A stretch of DNA of 64,000 bases from the NCBI GenBank assembly GCA_003251535.1, contig QKFD01000070.1, forward strand, positions 1 to 64,000. Direction: 5' to 3'. The notes under the pieces are model-generated. The model worked only from the letters and a program-made list of their open reading frames with translations, was not told where the DNA came from and did not search any database. Source of the DNA: Chromatiales bacterium (GTDB lineage Bacteria; Pseudomonadota; Gammaproteobacteria; Thiohalomonadales; Thiohalomonadaceae). Shown here in pieces: positions 20,848 to 29,746 of this stretch. The position numbers and the translations under genes were made by a program. Positions within the stretch are counted from its first letter, which is position 1. The number at the start of each line of letters is the position of its first letter.

Positions 20848-21960
20848 TTAGCGGACAGGGTGAGGCCCTACCGCTGGGCCGCAGCATTCCGCCTCCGCCT
20901 CCCGCTCCAGTAAGGCCCGCTTGCGCTCGACGCCCCACCGATAACCGGTCAACTTGCCATCGTTACGCACCACACGGTGACAAGGGATAGCGACGGCCAA
21001 TAGGTTGGCAGCACAGGCCCCAGCCACCCCACGTGCCGCTTTAGGGGCGCCGACCCGCTCGGCCACTTCTGCATAGCTCAGCGTAGAGCCAGCGGGGATC
21101 TCCCGCAGCGCCTGCCAAACTCGCTGCTGGAAGGCGGTGCCTTGGAGATCTAGTGGCAGATCGAGACCCAGCTTTGGCAGCTCCACAAACCCCACAACCT
21201 GGGCCACCCACTGCTCAAACTCGGCATCGGCACCAATGAGTTCTGCCTGCGCAAAGCGGTCTTGCAGATCACGGGCGAGGGCCTCGGGGTCATCGCCCAG
21301 AAAGATGGCACAGACACCGCGTTGACTGGCAGCCACCAAAATGGCACCCAGCGAACATGCCCCGATGGCAAAACGGATCACCGCCTTGACCCCGCCGGCC
21401 CGGAAGTGGCTGGGGGCCATACCCAGCAGTCGGCTTGACGCCTCATAAAAACCCCCACTGGAGTTGTAACCCGCCGCGTAGATCGCCTCGGTCACACGGC
21501 GACCTTGGATCAACTCATTGCGCACCTTTTGGGCGCGGTGTGCCGCTGCGTAGGCCTTGGGAGTGACACCGGTGATCGCCTTAAATATTCGATGCAGATG
21601 GGAGGCACTCATCTGCGCACTCCGCGCCAACATCGCCAAACTCGGCGCCGCCTCCGCCGAGGCGATCTGCCGGCAGAGCGTTGCCACCAACTCGACGTGC
21701 TGGGCATTGGGTGACCCCTGATCCGGCCTGCAACGCTGACAGGGGCGAAACCCGGCCGCCTCGGCCGCCGCCGCGGTCAGGAAGAAACGGACGTTCTCGG
21801 GTCGAGGGGTGCGGGATCCGCACGAGGGGCGGCAATAGACCCCGGTCGTCCTGACAGAGTAGAAAAACTGCCCATCCGCACTGGGATCGCGTGCGACGAT
21901 CGCCGCCCAGCGCGGATCCGCGCGGACCGCCACGGCACGTCCATCAGATGACTTGGACAT
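20848..21960 (-). CDS. ada: Ada: DNA methyl-phosphotriester/O6-methylguanine repair protein and regulator
   Basis: A full bifunctional Ada of 370 residues, from the ATG at 21960. The N-terminal zinc domain keeps all four cysteines (YCRPSCGSR and RPCQRCRPD), including the one that accepts methyl groups from phosphotriesters. An AraC-type helix-turn-helix domain follows (about 95-180). The C-terminal MGMT domain has the active-site AIPCHRVV. After methylation the family protein activates alkylation-repair genes. No alkB or alkA is adjacent. Confidence 0.95.
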   Translation of the reverse strand: MSKSSDGRAVAVRADPRWAAIVARDPSADGQFFYSVRTTGVYCRPSCGSRTPRPENVRFFLTAAAAEAAGFRPCQRCRPDQGSPNAQHVELVATLCRQIASAEAAPSLAMLARSAQMSASHLHRIFKAITGVTPKAYAAAHRAQKVRNELIQGRRVTEAIYAAGYNSSGGFYEASSRLLGMAPSHFRAGGVKAVIRFAIGACSLGAILVAASQRGVCAIFLGDDPEALARDLQDRFAQAELIGADAEFEQWVAQVVGFVELPKLGLDLPLDLQGTAFQQRVWQALREIPAGSTLSYAEVAERVGAPKAARGVAGACAANLLAVAIPCHRVVRNDGKLTGYRWGVERKRALLEREAEAECCGPAVGPHPVR

Positions 21961-22560
21961 ATTCGCTCCCGGCTCGCCCATCGAGAACCTGACTCTAAAC
22001 CACCGACCGGGCCCAAACACTCGGAATCTTGTGCTCGAATTCGCGCCAAGCCGCGCGACGCGGCCCACAGCGCGCTATGGTGGGAGTACCGACGCATGGA
22101 GGGCGTGTGGGCACTCCCATCTACCACACGCCAAGCAAAGGTGGTCTAGTTTTCGATCGTGAGGGGATCTCGTTGCCGCGGTTTTCATCGGTGGTATGGA
22201 GGGCGTGGAAGCTGAGCATCGACTCTTCAGGCAGTTCCATCCGACCGCCAAAATCCTACCCGTCCCATCGCCTGGCGGAGCGGCCTTAAACCTAGCCAAA
22301 GATCAAGGGAATGTCGCCGACGCGGATCTGCATGATGTAGATTTTGCACAGCTATTTCACACGCACCTCGCACTGAACACTTAACCCACCCATGTTCCTC
22401 CTGCCCCTCTTCACCCATGCTTGGGCAATCCCGAGGGTCGGCACCGGCATCCGGCCCGTCACGGCGAGCGACTCGGCGGCTCCGAGTGGATGGGGGCACA
22501 CGCGGCCTTGTGGATGTAACTCCGATCGCTCCGAGAGCGCACGTGCGGGTCCCAGCCCCC
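21961..22560. other. Non-coding stretch upstream of ada
   Basis: No reliable gene. It contains a perfect 9-bp inverted repeat (GGCGTGTGG at 22102-22110, CCACACGCC at 22124-22132) with a 13-base loop. Several short open frames give low-complexity Arg/Pro/Ser products typical of shadow frames in GC-rich DNA. I see no Ada-box that I could defend. Confidence 0.4.
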
Positions 22561-22957
22561 AAATAGCCATGGCAACGAAAAAGAGACATACGCCAAGATG
22601 GGCCAATCCCACCCAAGTGGCCATAGGCCCTCTACGAATGGGCGTTGGTCAAAAGACCTTTTCGCCGATGGGAGGCCACTGCTGATCTCGAAGAATCTTA
22701 TAACCGCGCCAGCCAAATACTGGAACCATCAGCAGCGCACATAAAATAGGCAGCCCCGCCCACCAGGCATACCAAAGGATGGTCAGACCCTGGATACCCC
22801 ATAGACTGAGACAAGGCGCAACGGCAACAAACTGCTCAAGGCTGGGGAACAGCCACCGTTCACAAGCTCCCCCCAACACCGCCAAAGAGCATGGATTTAC
22901 CCACGATCCAGAAGCGCTCTGCTTTTGTGTACTCTTCAGCCCATGGGATCTCTTCAT
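22550..22957 (-). pseudogene. Broken small membrane protein gene with in-frame TGA
   Basis: On the minus strand a frame from 22957 encodes membrane-like sequence (LWGIQGLTILWYAWWAGLP then GWRGYKILRDQQWPPIGEKVF) and stops at TGA 22649-22651. The same frame continues with PTPIRRGPMATWVGLAHLGV and another hydrophobic helix. The pattern around the stop (GQWPPPG..V.., then R..RG) is that of a common small two- or three-helix membrane protein in which the stop position is usually Trp. A single TGG to TGA change explains it. The protein is otherwise unidentified, and the distal end decays into unrelated sequence. Confidence 0.5.
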
Positions 22958-23233
22958 TCATCCTATCGGGCTCGACTCATGGGTCTAGGGCACTACCACA
23001 CAAGCAGAGACTTACCGATGCGCCTCCCGTTGGCAAGCGAAGCGCTGCTGACAGGGGGCCAGCGCGGGGCGGAGACGCCCTTGGCGTGGCGAAGTGGCGA
23101 CACGTTTTACCCTGCCCCGGTAGAATAAGGTGCGGTGCCATCCCGGCGGTAGTCCCCAGGCCGCCTGCAAACGGGACTATCACCGGCTCGGGTACCGTGA
23201 CTGCGGTGCCATTCGATAACCCAACCGAGCACA
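22958..23233. other. Intergenic stretch before the UDG gene
   Basis: No gene, RNA or clear promoter recognised between the broken membrane gene and the glycosylase gene. Confidence 0.35.
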
Positions 23234-23932
23234 GTGCCTCCCCTAAGCACAGTGGCAACCGATCCCTATCAATCCTTTGATCAGCAGCTGCGCAGCTGTA
23301 CCCGCTGTGCCGCCCTGCTGGCCGACAAGGCGGTTGATCCCACCACCGGAGCGGAGCGGGTCGTGCCCCGCCCCATTGTCCTTGGCATTGAGCCGCGGCC
23401 GATTATGTTGATAGGCCAGGCCCCTGGGATCCGCGAGTATGAGTCGGGTCGTCCGTTTCAGGGGCAGGCCGGCCAGGAGATCCGCGCCATCTTCGCCCAG
23501 CTGGGACTCCATGAGTTTGACCGGCAGGTCTGGTCAACCGCCGTGGTGAGGTGCTATCCGGGTCGCAAACAGGTGCGGGATCGGCGCGGTCGTCTGCGAG
23601 TGGGCGATGAAATGCCCACCACCGCCATGATTCAGAACTGCCAGCCCTTCTTCCAAGGTCAGTTTGAGCTGGTGAGGCCGCGTATTGTGGTGACGCTCGG
23701 GAGTCTGCCCTTAAAGGCCTATCTGCGGTTGCGAGGCCGTCCGGCCAGTGAAGGCACCTTAGAGCAGTTCATCGGTCGGAGCGAATCGTGGCAAGGGCGA
23801 CAGGTCATCTTCTTCCCCCACACCTCGGGCAGCTCCCGTTGGCTCAATGATCCCGCCCATAGGCAGCTATTTGCCGAGGCGCAGCAACAACTGGGCGGCG
23901 CCCTGTTAGCCGCGGGCTTGGTTGCCCAGTAA
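23234..23932 (+). CDS. Uracil-DNA glycosylase family protein (Fe-S type)
   Basis: A 232-residue protein of the family 4/5-like uracil-DNA glycosylase fold, expected to remove uracil or other deaminated bases. Motif A is GQAPGIREYESGRPFQGQAG. The C-terminal motif HTSGSSRWLN replaces the HPSP of family 4, so the substrate range may differ. Cysteines at CTRC, RCYPGR and NCQPFF could ligate a 4Fe-4S cluster. The start is a GTG at 23234; a second GTG at 23252 is also possible. It precedes the HEAT-repeat gene by 38 bases. Confidence 0.8.
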   Translation: MPPLSTVATDPYQSFDQQLRSCTRCAALLADKAVDPTTGAERVVPRPIVLGIEPRPIMLIGQAPGIREYESGRPFQGQAGQEIRAIFAQLGLHEFDRQVWSTAVVRCYPGRKQVRDRRGRLRVGDEMPTTAMIQNCQPFFQGQFELVRPRIVVTLGSLPLKAYLRLRGRPASEGTLEQFIGRSESWQGRQVIFFPHTSGSSRWLNDPAHRQLFAEAQQQLGGALLAAGLVAQ

Positions 23933-23970
23933 CTCCGCTTGCCACAATGCACCCCAGGGATTGCTAGCCC

Positions 23971-24837
23971 ATGCCAAACACCCTCCATGGCGATCCACGC
24001 ACCACTGCCCAACTGATCGCTCAGGCACTGGCCGATCCCGCCGGAGAAGAGGGCTATGCTGCGTTGCATTGCCTGCGCCTGCGCGGTGGTCAGGAGGAGT
24101 TTGCCGCTGCCAGCGCCCTCATCACCCAAGGCGGTCCGGCAGAGCGCGAGCTTGGGGCAGCGATTCTCGGCCAGTTGGGGGCCAATCCCAGTACCCTGTT
24201 AGAGGAGTCGCTGCCACTCCTGACCATGCTCTTGGGCGATACGGCCCCAGGGGTGGTGGCAGCGGCCTGTTACGCCCTCGGATACAGGCATGATCCGCGC
24301 CCACTCCCCCAACTCCTCCCGCTCCGCCACCATCCAGCAGCAGAGGTGCGACTCGCCGTGGCCACTGCGCTGGGGAGTTTTACAGAACAGTCCACCGTTC
24401 AGCAGGCACTGGCCGAGCTGACCCGTGATAGCGACGAGCAGGTGCGCGACTGGGCCACCTTCGGGTTGGGTTCGTTGAACGAGGAGGATACGCCCTTCAT
24501 TCGCGCAACCCTCTGGGAGCGAGTCATCACCGAGGAGAGGGAGTCAGACGCCTACGGCGAGGCGGTGGTCGGGCTGGCTGAACGGGGCGACGATCGAGTC
24601 CTCACCGCCATCCAACGGGAGCTGGCGGACGGCAATCCCAAGGTCTACTTCCTGCTGGCCGCTCAGGCACTGGGTGCCACCACACTGCTGCCCCCGCTGC
24701 GCCAACTATGGGCCGTGGTGCATAGAGAGGGAGAGGACCCAAATAGCCATTGGCTTCATGAGTTGGAAAGGACCCTAACAACGCTGGAGGCCATCGCACA
24801 GCGGGACTCCAGCGGGTCCAGCGAGAGGCCTCGCTAA
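23971..24837 (+). CDS. HEAT-repeat protein
   Basis: A 288-residue protein made of helical pairs with HEAT / PBS-lyase-like repeats, for example AAACYALGYRHDPRPLPQL, VRLAVATALGSF and VRDWATFGLGSL. No catalytic motif or signal peptide is visible. Proteins of this type usually bind other proteins. It probably shares a transcript with the upstream glycosylase gene, but a functional link is not shown. Confidence 0.75.
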   Translation: MPNTLHGDPRTTAQLIAQALADPAGEEGYAALHCLRLRGGQEEFAAASALITQGGPAERELGAAILGQLGANPSTLLEESLPLLTMLLGDTAPGVVAAACYALGYRHDPRPLPQLLPLRHHPAAEVRLAVATALGSFTEQSTVQQALAELTRDSDEQVRDWATFGLGSLNEEDTPFIRATLWERVITEERESDAYGEAVVGLAERGDDRVLTAIQRELADGNPKVYFLLAAQALGATTLLPPLRQLWAVVHREGEDPNSHWLHELERTLTTLEAIAQRDSSGSSERPR

Positions 24838-25179
24838 GCTATCCCACCTGGAGAACGCTCTACTACCAAGCGATGGCGGTGTGCGAGTGGACTTGCACTT
24901 CCCCCCACCCCTCCACTACATTGACCGCTCAGCCCCAGAGTCGATTGGCTTGCCATGCAGCTTGTCCCCCACACCCACCACGCTATCCGCACCTCTGCGG
25001 CGGCGCGGGTGATCTCTGTAGGGCTGAAAACGAAAAAACGGCTGCTCCGCTGACGGGGGCCGTACTCCCGTCGGGCGGACCGCCGGACGGGAGTGACACA
25101 AACGCCACCAGCTTTGTCTCAAGCCTCTCCGGTAACTGCCGGGCGGGAGGGTCTATCCACCATCCCAAGAGGCAATACC
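24838..25179. other. Intergenic region with a strong stem-loop
   Basis: No gene seen. At 25064-25094 a perfect 9-bp stem (ACTCCCGTC with GACGGGAGT) encloses a smaller GGCGG/CCGCC pairing. It may end transcription of the HEAT gene or lie in the leader of the dapA-like gene. No U-tract follows. Confidence 0.5.
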
Positions 25180-26085
25180 ATGCACACCATCTTTCGCGGT
25201 ATCTGGGTCCCCATCGTCACCCCCTTCCAAGGGGAGCAGATCGATCACCCCTCGCTGGCACGACTGGCCCGCCATCTGGCCAAGAGTGGGGTGGCAGGCC
25301 TAGTGGCCGGTGCCACCACCGGCGAAGGACTCCTCCTCGATCTCGATGAACAAGCGGCACTCTTCACTACCCTACGGGAAGCGGTCCCTGAACTGCCCAT
25401 TATCCTTGGACTCTCCGAGCCAGCCACCCGTGAGGCGGTAATGCAGGCACGCCGCCTGATCCAGCTCGCCCCCGCTGGCCTGCTAGTGACCCCGCCCAGC
25501 TATCTACGCCCCACCCAAGAGGGGATCCGGCGCCACTTCGAGGCCATCACGGAGGCGGCCGATGGGCCACTGCTGATCTACAACATCCCCTACCGTACCG
25601 GTGTCAACGTCGAGCTAGAGACACTCCAGGCACTGGCCCAGGATCGGCGGATCTGCGGCATCAAGGAGTGTGGCGGCAATGTAGAGCGGATGCTGCGACT
25701 AGTCCACGAGACACCACTCGCCATCCTCTCCGGTGACGACAACCAGAACTTTGCAGCCCTCTGCCTCGGTGCCCACGGCACCATCGCCGCCTCCGCCCAT
25801 CTGCTACCCCACTGGCATGTGCGCATGTTTGAACTCATCGAGCAGGAACAGCTGGCGGCAGCACGCCGCATCGTCGTCCGTTTGCAACCGATCATCCGCG
25901 AGCTATTCAGCGAACCCAACCCAGCCCCCCTCAAGGCGTGGCTCGCCCAACAGGGCTGGTGCGAAGAGCAGCTCCGCGCCCCCTTCCAGCCCATCGGCCC
26001 GGCACTGCGGGAGCGTCTACTGACACAGTGGCAGCAGTTACAGGGGGCAGACCTAGCCGCAGACGGCCCCCACCCCCTCCCCTAA
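25180..26085 (+). CDS. dapA: 4-hydroxy-tetrahydrodipicolinate synthase family protein
   Basis: A DapA/NAL-superfamily TIM-barrel aldolase of 301 residues from the ATG at 25180 (MHTIFRGIWVPIVTPF). Active-site features are GATTGEG, the Tyr in LIYNIPYRTGVN, and the Schiff-base Lys in CGIKECGGN. DapA condenses pyruvate with aspartate semialdehyde in lysine and diaminopimelate synthesis. The PYRTG and KECGGN variants leave room for a related aldolase, but DapA is the simplest reading. It stands alone on its strand with no lysine-pathway neighbours. Confidence 0.85.
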   Translation: MHTIFRGIWVPIVTPFQGEQIDHPSLARLARHLAKSGVAGLVAGATTGEGLLLDLDEQAALFTTLREAVPELPIILGLSEPATREAVMQARRLIQLAPAGLLVTPPSYLRPTQEGIRRHFEAITEAADGPLLIYNIPYRTGVNVELETLQALAQDRRICGIKECGGNVERMLRLVHETPLAILSGDDNQNFAALCLGAHGTIAASAHLLPHWHVRMFELIEQEQLAAARRIVVRLQPIIRELFSEPNPAPLKAWLAQQGWCEEQLRAPFQPIGPALRERLLTQWQQLQGADLAADGPHPLP

Positions 26086-26258
26086 CCCCCCAAGACGACG
26101 CCGCTCCGCGCAGTGAGCAAAATGCGGAGCGGCGCCGGCCTTGGGCAGAGTGAAGCAGAGAGCTCACTCGGCACGCCTGACAACCAACCTTGAAAAGAAT
26201 ATCTACCCTGCTCTTTCAGTTATGGCCCATATCAGAAAAGGCATTAATAAACTGGCGG

Positions 26259-26900
26259 TGCGTAGCCTTGCAGATCGGGTGAGCGGAGCGTAACCCGACA
26301 AATCTCTACCTTGGCACTCACATCTTCATCAACCACCGCAGTCGGTCTTTCATATTAGGCTGGGACGGCAATGGCGGTGGAATGCGGTGGCGCTCCTGCG
26401 GAAGGTTGTCGGGTGACGCTGCGCTCACCCGACCTACGTTTATATACTTTACTTACATACCCGCACCCGCCTCTCCGTAGGTCGGATGAGCGGAGCGTAA
26501 CCCGACAACTCTCTACCTTGGCACTCATATTTTCATCAACCACCGCAGTCGGTCTTTCATATTAGGTTGGGACGGCAATGGCGGTGGAATGTGATTGCGC
26601 TCCTGCGGAGGGTTGTCGGGTTACGCTGCGCTAACCCGACCTACATTTATACATTTTATTTACATGCCTACACCCCCCCTTCGTAGGTCGGGTGAGCGGA
26701 GCGTAACCCGACAATCTTCGCTTCGGCACGCACGTTTTACCAACCACCGCGGCTGGGTTTTCATATTAGGTGGAGGCAGCAATGGCGGTGGAATGTGGTG
26801 GTGCTCCTGCGGGAGAGTGGTCGGGTGACGCTGCGCTAACCCGACATTTATATCTCTGCACATCACCGCACCCTAGCGCTGCGTAGATCGGGTGGCGGGG
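26259..26900. repeat. Tandem array of about 207-bp units carrying REP-like palindromes
   Basis: The mark GAGCGGAGCG recurs at 26281, 26488 and 26694, and a degenerate partial copy begins at 26880. Units are about 207, 206 and 200 bases. Each begins with a GTAGGTCGGGTGAGCGGAGC-like arm ending in ACCCGACAA, then has a shared middle (ACCACCGCAGTCGG, CATATTAGG, GGCAATGGCGGTGGAATG). It ends with an inverted arm (TTGTCGGGTTACGCTGCGCT then AACCCGACCTAC). The paired arms resemble REP/BIME elements. Copies differ by scattered substitutions. No transposase is nearby. Confidence 0.8.
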
Positions 26901-26906
26901 GCTCTG

Positions 26907-27551
26907 TTATGGGTGGTGTGCCTCGCCCTTCTCGAAATGCATGGTGTAGGCGAGCCGGTTGCCGAAGGTGTTCCGCAGGCGGAAGCCGGTCTCTTCGGCC
27001 AGTTGGCGCACGCCCTTTCTATTTTGGTAGTGGGGGTCGAAGAGGGTCTCGGTGATGGAGAGGATCCCGCCGGGTTTGAGGGTGTGGTATAGCTCCAGCA
27101 GCGCGGATTTTTGATCGGGGATCTCGCCGAGTACGGCCACCAAGAGTACCCGCTCAAAGTGCGCCTCGGTCAGTGCCCCGCGCCCTAGGGGGGCTGAGAG
27201 GGTTTTGAGGTTATGCAGGCCACGGTCACGGGCCTTCTGGTTGACGATAGCCGTCATGGCGGGTTGGGCGTCCATGGCCACGACCTCGCCCTGGGGTCCG
27301 GTGGCGGAGGCGAGTGGTATGGCGAGCCGACCCGGGCCGCAGCCGGCGTCGAGGATAGCCATTCCGGGGGTGACGGCGAGCCGCTCGATGATCTGTTTTG
27401 CTTGATGCTCTCTGGCGAAGGGGTTATCCAACTCCACCATCCAGGATAACCAGGTTGGGCAGGGGAGAAAGAGGCGCCTAGAGGCGGCGCGCCAGATCCA
27501 CCAGCCCAAGGCGACGACAACGATTAGGGCGATACCGATACCAAGCTGCAC
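26907..27551 (-). CDS. Membrane-anchored class I SAM methyltransferase
   Basis: A 214-residue protein starting at a GTG at 27551 behind a strong GGAGGAG site. Residues about 3-22 form one membrane helix (GIGIALIVVVALGWWIW). The rest is a Rossmann methyltransferase: motif I is LDAGCGPGRLAIPLA near 68, the acidic loop is VVAMDAQP, and the post-motif is LLVAVLGEIPD with LKPGGILSITE. The acceptor is unknown. The 3' end lies just past the REP array. Confidence 0.85.
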   Translation of the reverse strand: MQLGIGIALIVVVALGWWIWRAASRRLFLPCPTWLSWMVELDNPFAREHQAKQIIERLAVTPGMAILDAGCGPGRLAIPLASATGPQGEVVAMDAQPAMTAIVNQKARDRGLHNLKTLSAPLGRGALTEAHFERVLLVAVLGEIPDQKSALLELYHTLKPGGILSITETLFDPHYQNRKGVRQLAEETGFRLRNTFGNRLAYTMHFEKGEAHHP

Positions 27552-27679
27552 GCGCTCCTCCTGCCCGAGATCCTGTTTACCGACCTATACAGCAGCCTCT
27601 CTGCAACCGCAGGCTGGGCGAGCGGCCAGATCCCACGCTGTCGGCCGATGGCCACGCCCTCGGTGATGGACTGTTGGTT

Positions 27680-28555
27680 CTAATGGGTGGTGGGTGCCGG
27701 TGGCGCGGCGCCGGCCTCACTCACCAGGTAGGTGGCGATGGCCTCCCAGCCGATCGCCCGTGCCAAGCTGGCCGCGTCCTTGCCATCCGGGGTGCTCGCC
27801 TTGGCGTCGGCCCCATATTGCACGAGGAGGCGCACCACCCCCAGGTTGCCGGCCAGCGCCTCGTGGTGCAGCAGCGTCCAGCCACCCTCGTCTACCGAGC
27901 GGGTTATCGAGGGGTCCGCTTGGAGCTGGGCCTCGATCTTGGCGAGCATGTTGAGGCACATGGGGTGGTCGTGAAATGTCTGCTCAGGATCGGCCCCACG
28001 GGCGTGCTTGTCGCGCCGCTGGAAGAGGCCGGCAAAGAGGCCCTTGCGCCCCTTCTCGCCGCGCTCGATCTCCATGCGTATCTGTCGCGGATCCCCAAAG
28101 TCCAAGCCCCACGCTGCATCGTGGGCCTGGCGCTCCTGGGCGCTCATCTCGGCCCGCATTAGATTCACGGTGAAACCACCGTAGGCGGCCCCTTCTGCGG
28201 TGATTAGCCAGTCGGTCAGATGGGAGAGGGGGCGTTGCAGCCGATCCCCCTCTTGTACCGAACTCAACCAGTTGGGTGAGTTGATGAGGGTGGCTGTGAG
28301 TTGCTGGCCATCGAACTCAACCTCGTTGCACCACATATGTTCAAACTCGGGATTGCCATCCGTGCGGGGGCCATCGGTGAACGGGAGCTTGATCATTGCG
28401 ATACCCAGGCCCGGGATGATCCGCCGGCGCTCCCACGACAGCTCCCGCCAAAAGAACTTAAAGGCGTGTTGGGCGGCGGTATAGGCCGCCGTCATTCGGG
28501 GGTCATCTCCACTGAACAGGAAGACCGGTTCGCTCACACTCTCCTCCAGCAACAT
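27680..28555 (-). CDS. DUF2314 domain protein with ankyrin repeats
   Basis: A 291-residue protein. Residues about 15-180 match DUF2314 (YegJ type), with AFKFFWRELSWERRRIIPGL and EFEHMWCNEVEFDGQQL. Residues about 210-280 are ankyrin repeats (GGWTLLHHEALAGNLGVVRL, then VQYGADAKASTPDGKDA). There is no signal peptide. The family has no established function; ankyrin repeats usually bind proteins. It is single on its strand, about 130 bases from the methyltransferase gene. The ATG at 28555 lacks a good ribosome site, so the start could be the Met at residue 20. Confidence 0.75.
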   Translation of the reverse strand: MLLEESVSEPVFLFSGDDPRMTAAYTAAQHAFKFFWRELSWERRRIIPGLGIAMIKLPFTDGPRTDGNPEFEHMWCNEVEFDGQQLTATLINSPNWLSSVQEGDRLQRPLSHLTDWLITAEGAAYGGFTVNLMRAEMSAQERQAHDAAWGLDFGDPRQIRMEIERGEKGRKGLFAGLFQRRDKHARGADPEQTFHDHPMCLNMLAKIEAQLQADPSITRSVDEGGWTLLHHEALAGNLGVVRLLVQYGADAKASTPDGKDAASLARAIGWEAIATYLVSEAGAAPPAPTTH

Positions 28556-28556
28556 A

Positions 28557-28578
28557 GCGGGATCACCCGCGGTTTTTT
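28557..28578 (+). terminator. Terminator-like hairpin with T6 tract
   Basis: GCGGG-ATCA-CCCGC, then GG and six T. On the plus strand this has the form of a rho-independent terminator, but no plus-strand gene ends here. It starts two bases beyond the DUF2314 start codon, so it could block antisense transcription into that gene, or be chance. Confidence 0.3.
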
Positions 28579-28821
28579 ATGACGGATGGACGGATCACAC
28601 TGGGGACCACGGGCCCGCCAACACGGCCTGACCCTCCCCGGCGGCCACTGTCCAACCGTCCCTTAGAGGGCAGGAGAGGGATCCCGCTCAACGCTGGGGA
28701 GATTTAGGATCGAGGGCTTGGGAGTTGCGCCATCCCATGCGCCTGGCGTCCGCCACGACCCATGGTTGACCGCGGGGCCAGGCGCGTAGTTCAGCAGCGG
28801 CCCCGAGGGGCAAGCGGTGCA

Positions 28822-29523
28822 CTACTCCTTGCTGATGCTGGCCTCTTCCAACAAGACGGGGTAGCGGTAGCCGTAACCAAAGTCCTTATCCACCGCGACC
28901 TTTCCGGTCACCAAGACCACATCGCCGACCCCGGCGGCCCCTTGGGTGGTGACCACCAGGTCCTGCTCGCCACTGTTATCACGGAGATGGAGCCAGTTCT
29001 TCCCCATGATGCTGCTGGTGTACTTGGTCACTTGGCCGCGCACCGAGACCACCTGGTCCGTCAGTGCCGCCTTGCCGGTGAGGATCTCCGCGATGGTCTG
29101 GCCCCCCTCGGCCTTGGCGATGGTTGGCAGCGGTGCATCGCTCTTGGCGCCATCTTTGGCGCCGTCCTTGGTGTCGCAGTGGGCGAAGGCGTCGGGTTTG
29201 ACGTCCTCTGCCTTGCCCGTGAAGCTGGTGACGAAGTAGATCATGGGGAAGTCGCGGTTCATCCCCTTGCTGTGAAAGTCGGACATCGGCATACGGTCGT
29301 CGATGGTGACTTGGGCCCCCGGCGCCAGGGCGGTCTGCGGTCCGGCGGACCAGATGGTCTTATCGGCAAGCTGTACCTGGGCGTAGGTGTAGCCCCCGGA
29401 GTCCATCGTCTCGATGACGGTACCCACCATCGGCTCCGCCTGGGCCGGGGTGGCGCAGAGGGCTAACCAGAGTGTGGTGCCCAGTGCGAGGGTGGGTAGA
29501 AGTGGGCGTGAACTCGCCTTCAT
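28822..29523 (-). CDS. Periplasmic OB-fold protein (NrfJ-like)
   Basis: A 233-residue protein preceded by AAAGGAGAA, with a signal peptide cut after ATPAQA. The N-terminal part (GTVIETMDSGGYTYAQVQLA) is the tMD/SGGYTY motif of periplasmic NrfJ-like proteins. Residues about 155-228 form an OB-fold-like domain (VVSVRGQVTKYTSSIMGKNW then LHLRD). The middle holds an Asp/Lys/Ala-rich linker with a lone Cys in AHCDTKD. Function is unknown; in other genomes such proteins occur near cytochromes, but none is here. Confidence 0.65.
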   Translation of the reverse strand: MKASSRPLLPTLALGTTLWLALCATPAQAEPMVGTVIETMDSGGYTYAQVQLADKTIWSAGPQTALAPGAQVTIDDRMPMSDFHSKGMNRDFPMIYFVTSFTGKAEDVKPDAFAHCDTKDGAKDGAKSDAPLPTIAKAEGGQTIAEILTGKAALTDQVVSVRGQVTKYTSSIMGKNWLHLRDNSGEQDLVVTTQGAAGVGDVVLVTGKVAVDKDFGYGYRYPVLLEEASISKE

Positions 29524-29746
29524 CGGTTCTCCTTTAGTTCTTTTGGTCTCTATCTGGGCGCCGATGGCGCTAACCAGTCTGCTCGGGGTCAGAGTGCCTA
29601 TTAAAGCATCTCCAGCCTATTTGCCCCACGGCCGCCAGCGGCGGAGGGGGATAGTGATAACGGAGGGGGGCGCCGGCCGACGCCAACGCCCCCCTCTGGC
29701 CAACTACCGATGCCCTCCTCCCGCGCGGCGGCGCTAGCCCGCCCGC

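Noticed and set aside
22649-22651. In-frame TGA as selenocysteine codon
   Set aside because: The flanking pattern favours Trp, no SECIS-like stem is evident, and the protein type is not a known selenoprotein.
26259-26900. CRISPR array
   Set aside because: Units are about 207 bases with conserved interiors, not short repeats with unique spacers, and no cas genes are present.
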